Assembly: GCA_031278835.1 (NCBI GenBank)
Contig: JAITJP010000327.1
Coordinates: 1 to 13,611 of the forward strand
Length of the DNA stretch: 13,611 bases
DNA from: Deltaproteobacteria bacterium
GTDB lineage: Bacteria > Desulfobacterota > Desulfarculia > Adiutricales > Adiutricaceae
Reading direction: 5' to 3'
Shown: positions 1-5,832 of the stretch, one piece after another
How positions within the stretch are numbered: position 1 is the first letter of the stretch
Layout: the number at the start of each line of letters is the position of its first letter
The notes under the pieces: model-generated
The model's input: the letters and a program-made list of their open reading frames with translations, nothing else
Databases searched by the model: none
What the model was told of the DNA's origin: nothing
Made by a program: the position numbers and the translations under genes

Positions 1-1
1 C

Positions 2-148
2 TAAATTTAGCGGCTATTTGGCCGTATGACGGGCTGCTTAGTAAAAAATATAAATTTAGCGGCTATTTAGCCGTATGAAGGGCCACTTAGTAAAAAAGCT
101 AAATTTAGCGGCTATTTAGCCGTATGAAGGGCCACTTAGTAAAAAAAA
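2..148. repeat. Three tandem 49-bp units with internal hairpins
   Basis: Units lie at 2-50, 51-99 and 100-148, an exact 49-bp period with no spacers. Units 2 and 3 differ only in their last two bases; unit 1 differs from unit 2 at six positions. Each holds the palindrome-like TAAATTTAG, then CGGCTA-TT-TAGCCG (6-bp arms, 2-base loop), then a GGGCCACTTAG segment and an A-run. In unit 1 the A in the second arm is G, which keeps a G-U pair in RNA. At the unit 2/3 junction GCTAAATTTAGC (98-109) is a perfect 12-bp palindrome. The array starts at the window edge, so more copies may lie upstream. Function is unknown: a protein-binding array, structured RNA or intergenic repeat family are all possible. 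Confidence 0.9.
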
Positions 149-491
149 ATCAATTTCGACTGTTATTTAAAGGAACTCGTTTTATCGTCGCTTAAATAAG
201 CTTTATTTTTGCTCTTGAGGGCTTTAATAAACTTATCAATGTTTTTCTCTGGCTTGGAGCTAAGCGTCTGAAAGCTACTGAAAACCGACCAAACCAGAGG
301 CCATTTGTATTAAAGTCTTAATTATCGTATAGTGTCTATGGGAAGCCGTCTGTTTTGAGACGGTAACTTTACCAGTTTTTAAGCGGCCTTAAGGATTATC
401 GAAGGATTATCGGTGGAAATGTCCGGTTTTTTTTTGATTTAACAATTTTCTTCCCCCAATACCGCATTAGGGGCTTAACCTGGGTTATTAT
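149..491. other. Non-coding leader upstream of cheW
   Basis: No convincing gene is seen here. The stretch is AT-rich. TTATTTAA (163-170) can pair with TTAAATAA (192-199), and bases 194-199 can instead pair with 203-208, which is followed by T residues, so two exclusive folds are possible. An 11-bp direct duplication AAGGATTATCG lies at 391-401 and 402-412, and a possible promoter lies at 305-333. No clear ribosome binding site precedes the cheW start. Confidence 0.6.
305..333 (+). promoter_or_regulatory. Possible sigma-70 promoter for cheW
   Basis: TTGTAT (305-310), a 17-base spacer and TATAGT (328-333). The -10 box matches consensus at five of six bases but the -35 at only three. Transcription would start near 340, giving a cheW leader of about 150 nt. 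A flagellar sigma-28 promoter was looked for and not found. Confidence 0.3.
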
Positions 492-1013
492 ATGAGCGCA
501 GCCACTTCAGCGAGAAGCCAACCCGAGCTCAACAAAGGCCGGGCCGCCGGACAAGAAGGCAAGTTTTTGACCTTTTCCCTAGCCAACGAGGAATACGGCA
601 TAGGTATCCTTAAAGTTCGCGAGATCATCGGCATGATGACCATCAGGTCGGTGCCCCAGACCCCCAGCTTTGTCAAAGGGGTGATTAACCTGCGGGGCAA
701 AGTCATACCGGTGGTCGATCTTAGGCTAAAATTCGCCATGAGCGAGGCCGAATACACCGACCGCACCAGCATCATCGTCGTGGACGTGGTCGTTAACCCC
801 GAAAAATTCATCCATATCGGAATCGTGGTTGACTACGTTTCCGAGGTGGTTAATATCAAGGCCGACGAGATCGAGGCCGCCCCGGCCTTTGGTTCTCGGC
901 TAAACACCGAATATATCCTGGGCATGGCCAAAATCGGCAAAGGCGTCAAAATCCTCCTGGATATCGATCGCATCTTGGCCGGCGAGGAGCTCTCGGGCCT
1001 GGGTCTTTTCTAA
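492..1013 (+). CDS. cheW: CheW chemotaxis coupling protein
   Basis: CheW links chemoreceptors to the histidine kinase CheA in the cytoplasmic face of receptor arrays. The 173-residue protein has a non-conserved N-terminus of about 25 residues followed by one CheW domain. Seen directly are the family core VINLRGKVIPVVDLR at residues 64-78 and the C-terminal YILGMAKIGKGVKILLDID stretch. Length is normal for a single-domain CheW. The start is an ATG; the upstream TAACCTGGGTTATTAT has no good Shine-Dalgarno, so initiation may be weak or leaderless-like. No cheA, receptor or other che gene is nearby, so it stands alone in its own unit between the repeat-bearing leader and a strong terminator. A solo CheW could serve a chemosensory system encoded elsewhere. 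Family assignment is secure; the specific pathway is not. Confidence 0.95.
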   Translation: MSAATSARSQPELNKGRAAGQEGKFLTFSLANEEYGIGILKVREIIGMMTIRSVPQTPSFVKGVINLRGKVIPVVDLRLKFAMSEAEYTDRTSIIVVDVVVNPEKFIHIGIVVDYVSEVVNIKADEIEAAPAFGSRLNTEYILGMAKIGKGVKILLDIDRILAGEELSGLGLF

Positions 1014-1064
1014 GCCGCCTTTTCGGGCCAAGAGTTTGGGCTTTTGGGCCCAAAAAACCAAAAT

Positions 1065-1103
1065 AAAATGGCCAAGCGGCCTGAAGCGCTTGGCCATTTT
1101 TTT
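1065..1103 (+). terminator. Intrinsic terminator of cheW
   Basis: AAAATGGCCAAGCG (1065-1078) pairs perfectly with 1087-1100 across an 8-base loop, a 14-bp stem, and the T tract runs from 1097 to 1103. The A-run on the left arm means it could also end the convergent suhB transcript. Confidence 0.9.
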
Positions 1104-1202
1104 GTCTTTGACTTAAAAACTTATTTGGGAAAATTTTGGGCCGAAAAAACCCAGGCTTTTTTTTTCTATTTGGCTTTTTTTGTTTATTTTGGGGAGCTCA
1201 AA

Positions 1203-2042
1203 TCACTTTAAAATTTTTACCAAGGTGGGATGGAATAAGGGATTGGCCGTCAAAACGCTGTCGCTTTTTTCCAAAACGTAGGGCTCTCCGGCAAGGTCGG
1301 TAATGGTACCCCCGGCCTCGGCCACCAAAAGGAGACCAGCGGCCAGATCCCAGGCCTTGGTCCCAATTTCAAAGTAACCATCGGCCCGCCCGCTGGCCAC
1401 GTAAGCCATGTCCAGGGCGGCCGCCCCGTCCCGGCGCAGGGTTTTGATCTTGGGCATAATCTTGCGGATGGGGGCCATGATCGGTTCGGTGCGTTTAATG
1501 TAGTCGGGAATACCCGTGCAAACCAAGGCTTCGGTGGCATTGGACACGTTTGAGACTTTGATTTTTTCTTCAATATAGCCTCGACCCGGGATCTCCTGAC
1601 CCCGGAAAGCCCCGCCGCCTTCGTAAGCCCAGTAGGACTCCCTTAAGACCGGGGCCACCAGGACCCCGGCCAGAGGTTTGGGGGCCCGGCCCGGGATAAT
1701 GGCGCAGCAAGCCACGGACACGGCGAAAAAGGGATGGCTTCTGGTGTAATTGATGGTGCCGTCCAAGGGATCGATATACCAACGATAGGGAGAATTGGCT
1801 TCCTGGAGCCCCCCTTCCTCAGCCAAAAAAGAATGGCCGGAAAAACTCTTTTTTATGATTTTTCGGATGATTTCTTCGGCGTCAATCTTATATTGGGTGA
1901 CGAATTCATTGGGACCTTTTTGTTTAACGTCCAAGACCCGGCCATAGCCCTCAACTATGTGAGCGGCCCCAGCCCGGGCCGCCTCAATGGCCACATTAAG
2001 TAAGTCTTGGACGCTTTCCATGCCAAACGAGCCTGGGATCAT
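1203..2042 (-). CDS. suhB: Inositol monophosphatase family protein (SuhB type)
   Basis: Magnesium-dependent sugar or inositol phosphate phosphatase, cytoplasmic; some bacterial homologues (SuhB) also act in rRNA transcription antitermination. The start is set at ATG 2042 because AAGGAG (about 2051-2056) lies 8 bases upstream; the TTG at 2048 is too close to it. This gives 279 residues, close to the family's usual 260-280. Metal-site motifs are present: FLAEEGG (Glu75/76), WYIDPLDGTINY (Asp91, Asp94, Thr96) and WDLAAGLLLVAEAGG (Trp231-Asp232). The odd feature is the VT-x-x-D motif: the sequence reads VTQYKIDAE, with Lys52 where human IMPA1 has Asp47, a residue thought to help the threonine activate the attacking water. 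Everything else looks intact, so it may be altered in activity rather than dead. It is the only minus-strand gene and converges on cheW. True substrate unknown. Confidence 0.92.
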   Translation of the reverse strand: MIPGSFGMESVQDLLNVAIEAARAGAAHIVEGYGRVLDVKQKGPNEFVTQYKIDAEEIIRKIIKKSFSGHSFLAEEGGLQEANSPYRWYIDPLDGTINYTRSHPFFAVSVACCAIIPGRAPKPLAGVLVAPVLRESYWAYEGGGAFRGQEIPGRGYIEEKIKVSNVSNATEALVCTGIPDYIKRTEPIMAPIRKIMPKIKTLRRDGAAALDMAYVASGRADGYFEIGTKAWDLAAGLLLVAEAGGTITDLAGEPYVLEKSDSVLTANPLFHPTLVKILK

Positions 2043-2280
2043 GGGCAAATCTCCTTAACCGAGACCCGAAATCAAATCGAGTCAATGAAAAAACGCGATT
2101 GACCATTACCTAAACAAAATGGGTGGTCGCGAAGGCCCATATTGTGAAGATTGGAGTTTTTGGAAGGTCACCTGACCCGCGCTTAACAAACTTTAAATCT
2201 TGGCCTGTGGGGCGAAAACTTTGGCGGGAACGGCGGTAATGGAACGGGGTTATCTAGCCAATAAAACTTTTGGCTTTTTG

Positions 2281-2413
2281 GGCTTGGTAAAAACCAGCCG
2301 CGATAAAACCAGCTTGGTAAAAAACAGTTTAGGGGCCCCCAGCGGTCAAGTTTAAAAGCGCCAGCTTTTAAACTAAGGACCTCAGGTCTGAGGTAAGCCA
2401 GAAAGGCTCTTAC
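2281..2413. ncRNA. Cluster of strong hairpins, possible structured RNA
   Basis: Four stems occur within 133 bases. 2281-2299 has GGCTTGGT against ACCAGCC around an AAAA loop. 2349-2374 is AGTTTAAAAGC/GCTTTTAAACT, a perfect 11-bp stem with loop GCCA. 2379-2394 is ACCTCAG-GT-CTGAGGT. 2393-2413 is GTAAGCC-AGAAA-GGCTCTTAC with a 2-base bulge. The 12-mer GCTTGGTAAAAA occurs at 2282 and again at 2312. It matches none of 6S, tmRNA, SRP or RNase P motifs I know. It could be a plus-strand RNA or, on the minus strand, part of a long suhB leader. Inference only. Confidence 0.3.
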
Positions 2414-3078
2414 TTGTTTTCAAAAAAGGGAACCCTAGCGGACAGCTCAGGTTCATCCCGAGTCGTTGGCCAGCCTATATTTTGGGTCTGGTCCTGTGGT
2501 AGTATTAAACATAATAACACCAACTGGTAAAAAAACGCAAGAGTTTTATGCCTCAAAACCAAGAATTTCATGACATGAAAAACTAGGCCTTAAATATAGC
2601 TTATGATAGTATCTTAACTACGTAATAATAACCCCTAGAGACTGTAATTTATAGTTAACTTGGATTGTTAGTTTTTTGGCCAAATACTCTTTTTTGTCGG
2701 ATAATATGCCGAAAAGTCTCGAAATTAATCTGGATCCCTACTACCTAAACGACAACAAAATTTAACCTAAAAGATATTTAAAATCTTGACTTAAGACTAT
2801 ATTTATATATTTGTATCAAGTAATTTCTGAACGAAAATACTTAAACATTGCCATAGATCAGCATGCGTCTAGCCGCGAATTGACGTTAGAAAAAATATTT
2901 TTCATGACAACTAAAGTACAGGAAATTACTTAATCTATACCAGAAATTAAGTTATATTTTTCCAAGTTTAATCACCCATTAGTTAGACTTAACCAATATA
3001 AAAGACCTGTTTAACTCAATAGCCTGATCAGCCAAAAAACTAACGGGCCTGATTTGCTCACCCTTGGCCAAACCAGGG

Positions 3079-3116
3079 CTCGGAGCTGGGGCTTTTGAGC
3101 CCGGGGCGAGTTTTTT
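3079..3116 (+). terminator. Orphan intrinsic terminator candidate
   Basis: Inner stem GGGCT/AGCCC (3089-3093 with 3098-3102, loop TTTG) is enclosed by CTCG/CGAG (3079-3082 with 3107-3110) and followed by six T at 3111-3116. No gene lies before it on the plus strand, so if it works it would end an unannotated transcript. Confidence 0.45.
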
Positions 3117-3268
3117 GAGCCAAAAGAAAAAAAGGGCCGGGCCTGGAGATTTTGCCTAGGCCAGAGTTCTTTTGTTTAGATAAGGCTTTAGACTTATTGT
3201 TTATTTTTTTATTTCCCGCCCCTCGGGCTTTAAAAAAAACAGCCGCTGGTTTTTTTTTGGCCCTTGGG

Positions 3269-3294
3269 GCCCAGGCCTTGGGCTAGTTTTTTTT
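3269..3294 (+). terminator. Second orphan terminator candidate
   Basis: GCCCA (3269-3273) pairs with TGGGC (3279-3283) around GGCCT, followed after TAG by eight T at 3287-3294. The stem is short but the T tract is long. As with the hairpin at 3079, no upstream plus-strand gene is seen. Confidence 0.4.
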
Positions 3295-3318
3295 GGGCCA
3301 ATCATTAAATCAGGCCCC

Positions 3319-3368
3319 ATGATTAATCATGACCACCTTGAGGGCCCAAAACATACACAATCTTGTGT
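3319..3368. promoter_or_regulatory. Two palindromes upstream of the PilB-type gene
   Basis: ATGATTAATCAT at 3319-3330 is a perfect 12-bp palindrome, and AATCAT at 3300-3305 can also pair with its left half. ACACAA-TC-TTGTGT spans 3355-3368. Both are symmetrical like dimeric repressor sites, about 320-365 bp before the coding start. The binding protein is unknown, and chance is possible in AT-rich DNA. Confidence 0.3.
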
Positions 3369-3443
3369 TGTCATGGAAAAGAAGTCCGAATTGTAGTAAT
3401 ATCGTCTGGACGCCGATTGCCCAATAGCCATTGTCGGGCCCGC

Positions 3444-3473
3444 CCAAAGGTCATCCTGATGACGGAGCTTTGG
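3444..3473. other. Nested hairpin in the leader of the PilB-type gene
   Basis: CCAAAG (3444-3449) pairs with CTTTGG (3468-3473), and inside it GTCATC (3450-3455) pairs with GATGAC (3458-3463) around CT; GGAG is left unpaired on one side. This is a 12-bp stem with a 4-base bulge and a very tight loop. It matches no riboswitch I know. Confidence 0.35.
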
Positions 3474-3684
3474 CTGGGGGGCCTAGATTGGCGCTAAGTT
3501 ATTAGGCGGCTTTGGGAAATAGAATTAGGCCAGGTTGGGGAGAAATTTTGGCTGGAGTTTTAAGAAAAAAAATCAAGCAAAAAACCAAAGCGGCTAAAAA
3601 CCAAACAAACAAAATAAGCTAGCCAGGGGTACCTTTTGGAAGGGGAGGAACTTTGGGGCTTTTGGCTAGAATGGGATAAATTTT

Positions 3685-5502
3685 TTGGTGAAGGGTATGG
3701 TCCAAGCCGTTAACGGCAAGTTTTCACTTGAATACTTATTAAATCTTTTGCTAAACGCCGGGCTTATTGGGCACCAGCAGAGTCTTAATTTGCTGGCCGA
3801 GTATGGGGCGGCCTTTAAAAACCTCAAGCGGGCTGGCACCGAGGGTAAGGGGCAGCCTCAATCGGATCCCTTGGATTACGTGGTAAGTTTAAAGCTGCCC
3901 TTGATTGGGGCGGCCGAGGGGCGCTTGATTGACGATGACGTTTTGGCCCACCTCATGGCCAAGGATAGCGGGCTGCCCTATTTAAGAGTTGAGCAAAGGG
4001 AGCTTGACATAGAATACGTGACTAGGCTTTTGCCCAAATCTTTCGCTTATAGGCACTTGGTCTTGCCTTTGGGCCTGGAGGGCAGCGTCCTTAAGGTCGG
4101 GGTGCGTCACCCCTTCTATCAAGCCGTCTTGGATGACGTCAGGCGGGTGGCTAATTTAAAAATTCAGCCAGTAATTTTAAGCCAAACTAATTTACGAAGG
4201 CTTATTGGCGACATTTACGCCTTTAACCTTTCCGTCAAAGGGGCCACCGGGCTTTACCAAGGCGGCTCCTCGCTGGGCTTGGAAGTCTCAAACCTGGAGC
4301 AATACGTCAAATTAAAAAACGCCGCCGAAATTTCCGATGATGACCAGCATATAAAAAATTTGGTGGATTTGCTTTTCGCTGAGGCCTTTGAGGGCCACGC
4401 CTCGGACATACACCTGGAACCAAAAAGGGATCACCTTTTGGTCAGGATGCGTTTTGACGGCATTTTGCACGACATGTATCGCTTACCCGGGGTCATTCAT
4501 TCGGCCATAATTTCACGCATAAAAACCATCTCCAGGCTTGACATCGCCGAAAGGCGAAGGCCCCAAGATGGCCGTATCAAGATCGCCCATAAGGACCGGG
4601 AAGCCGAGATCCGCGTCTCCACGGTGCCGGTGGCCTTTGGGGAAAAGGCCGTTTTGAGAATTTTAAATCCCGAGGCTTTGTTTTTGGATCTAAAATCCAT
4701 GTTTTTTAATCCAGCCGATTACGAAAAATGGTCTCAGTTTACGGCCAACCCCCACGGCATAATTTTGGTTTCCGGGCCCACCGGTAGCGGCAAAACCACC
4801 ACCCTTTATTCGACTTTAAGGCAATTGGCCACCCCGGCGGTTAACGTCACCACCATCGAGGATCCCATTGAAATGATCCACGAGCAGTTTAACCAGATCG
4901 CCGTTCAGCCCAAGGTGGGCATTACCTTTGGCAGCATCATCAGGACCATTTTACGCCAAGATCCGGACATCATCATGGTCGGTGAAATGCGCGACAAGGA
5001 AACGGCCGAAAACGCCGTCCAGGCCGCCCTGACCGGCCATCTGGTCTTGTCCACCATCCACACCAATGACGCCCCCTCGGCCGTGACCAGGATGGTGGAA
5101 CTGGGCCTGGAGCCTTTTTTGGTCAGCTCAACCATTGTCGGGATCATGGCCCAGCGCTTGGTTAGGCGCATCTGCCCTTACTGCTCCGACGATTACGTCA
5201 TGACCGAAAAAATGGCCCTGGAACTTGGTTTTATCACCCAAGGCGATCTGAACCTTAAATACGGCCGCGGTTGCGAAGAGTGTCGAAACACCGGTTACCT
5301 GGGCCGTTTGGCCACGGTCGAGGTCCTGTCCATTTCCCCGTCCATGAAAACCTTAATCTTGGAAGGAAATCAAAACGCCATTGACCTAAAAAACTTGGCC
5401 CGGGCCGAGGGCATGACCACTTTGAGAGAAAACGCCTTGGATTTAATGCTGGCCGGAAAAACCACCATCGAAGAAGTCCTCCGGGTCACCGGGGCCGACT
5501 AA
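3685..5502 (+). CDS. PilB/GspE-family assembly ATPase
   Basis: Hexameric cytoplasmic ATPase that powers type IV pilus extension or type II secretion. Residues about 15-180 form an N-terminal MshEN/T2SSE_N-like region. The motor domain has the Walker A GPTGSGKTT (364-372), the Asp box TTIEDPIEMIHEQ, Walker B IIMVGE (429-434) and the His box GHLVLSTIHTND. A zinc-binding CPYC (497-500) and CEEC (530-533) pair, present in PilB and GspE but not in the PilT retraction ATPases, argues for an assembly role. At 605 residues it is slightly long but typical of PilB. The start is uncertain: TTG 3685, GTG 3688 and ATG 3697 are in frame, and none has a good ribosome binding site (GGG at 3673-3675 weakly favours 3685). 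No pilin, platform or secretin gene is adjacent, so pilB and gspE cannot be separated here. Confidence 0.93.
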   Translation: MVKGMVQAVNGKFSLEYLLNLLLNAGLIGHQQSLNLLAEYGAAFKNLKRAGTEGKGQPQSDPLDYVVSLKLPLIGAAEGRLIDDDVLAHLMAKDSGLPYLRVEQRELDIEYVTRLLPKSFAYRHLVLPLGLEGSVLKVGVRHPFYQAVLDDVRRVANLKIQPVILSQTNLRRLIGDIYAFNLSVKGATGLYQGGSSLGLEVSNLEQYVKLKNAAEISDDDQHIKNLVDLLFAEAFEGHASDIHLEPKRDHLLVRMRFDGILHDMYRLPGVIHSAIISRIKTISRLDIAERRRPQDGRIKIAHKDREAEIRVSTVPVAFGEKAVLRILNPEALFLDLKSMFFNPADYEKWSQFTANPHGIILVSGPTGSGKTTTLYSTLRQLATPAVNVTTIEDPIEMIHEQFNQIAVQPKVGITFGSIIRTILRQDPDIIMVGEMRDKETAENAVQAALTGHLVLSTIHTNDAPSAVTRMVELGLEPFLVSSTIVGIMAQRLVRRICPYCSDDYVMTEKMALELGFITQGDLNLKYGRGCEECRNTGYLGRLATVEVLSISPSMKTLILEGNQNAIDLKNLARAEGMTTLRENALDLMLAGKTTIEEVLRVTGAD

Positions 5503-5544
5503 GTCGGCCAAGAGGCCCCAAAAAGCCCTATTGGCCTAATTGGC

Positions 5545-5574
5545 CCTCAGAGCCCCCCAGAGCCTCTCAGAGCC
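5545..5574. repeat. 10-bp tandem repeat, three copies
   Basis: CAGAGCC recurs at 5548-5554, 5558-5564 and 5568-5574, an exact 10-bp period of roughly CYCAGAGCCY units just after the end of the PilB-type gene. It looks like slippage expansion; no function is evident. Confidence 0.7.
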
Positions 5575-5663
5575 CCTCTGGCCACTGACCCTAGGGTTTT
5601 TTATCTCAATTTGACCGAGAAAGGCTCCTAGGCCCCTTTTTGGCCGTTTACGGGCCCCTTTTT

Positions 5664-5687
5664 GACCCAGGTCTGGGTTACTTTTTT
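5664..5687 (+). terminator. Possible terminator after the PilB-type gene
   Basis: ACCCAG (5665-5670) pairs with CTGGGT (5673-5678) with a 2-base centre, followed by TACTTTTTT. The loop is too tight for full pairing, so the stem would be about 5 bp. It is about 160 bases after the stop codon. Confidence 0.35.
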
Positions 5688-5781
5688 GGGCTTAATCAAT
5701 CTCCCTAAATCCGGTCAAAAAAAGCCCCGTTTTTATTGGGCCTATTTCCTAAAATAAGTCCAAGGGGGCTAACTTAGGTTT

Positions 5782-5795
5782 TGGAAATTTTTCCA
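5782..5795. promoter_or_regulatory. Inverted repeat before recN, possible operator
   Basis: TGGAAA-TT-TTTCCA is a 14-bp near-perfect palindrome 37 bases before the recN start codon. recN is commonly under LexA/SOS control, but this site does not match the CTGT-N8-ACAG or GAAC-N4-GTTC LexA boxes. If it is an operator, the repressor is unknown. Confidence 0.25.
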
Positions 5796-5832
5796 TGACC
5801 GAATCGTCATTACCTGAAGTGAATAAAAACCG

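Larger units (their letters stand above)
2043..3684. other. 1.64-kb gene-free region, AT-rich core
   Basis: No credible gene on either strand. Three parts can be told apart. 2043-2480 has moderate G+C and many short inverted repeats. About 2481-3020 is strikingly AT-rich: three 60-base samples counted by eye (2581-2640, 2761-2820, 2881-2940) have 19, 11 and 15 G or C. 3021-3684 returns to GGCC-rich sequence with T-tracts, terminator-like hairpins and palindromes. No tRNA, rRNA, transposase remnant or clear DnaA box was recognised. It may hold unannotated RNA, regulatory DNA for the PilB-type gene, or decayed genes. Confidence 0.75.
5503..5832. other. Intergenic region, PilB-type gene to recN
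   Basis: No gene seen. It is rich in GGCC and CCCC tracts and holds a three-copy 10-bp repeat, a weak terminator-like hairpin and an inverted repeat close to recN. The last 60 bases before recN have no good Shine-Dalgarno at normal spacing. Confidence 0.6.

Noticed and set aside
2..148. CRISPR array
   Set aside because: The units abut directly with no unique spacers, and no cas gene is present.
2043..2048. TTG start for suhB two codons upstream
   Set aside because: It lies only about 2 bases from the AAGGAG site; ATG at 2042 has the proper 8-base spacing.
2441..2475. tRNA-like GGTTCATCCCGAGTC segment
   Set aside because: No matching acceptor, D or anticodon arms could be placed around it.
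2548..2586. Short reading frame ATG to TAG in the AT-rich core
   Set aside because: Only 12 codons, no ribosome binding site and nothing recognisable.
2481..3020. Replication origin
   Set aside because: The AT-rich stretch resembles an unwinding element, but no DnaA boxes or origin-linked genes such as dnaA, dnaN or parAB are seen.
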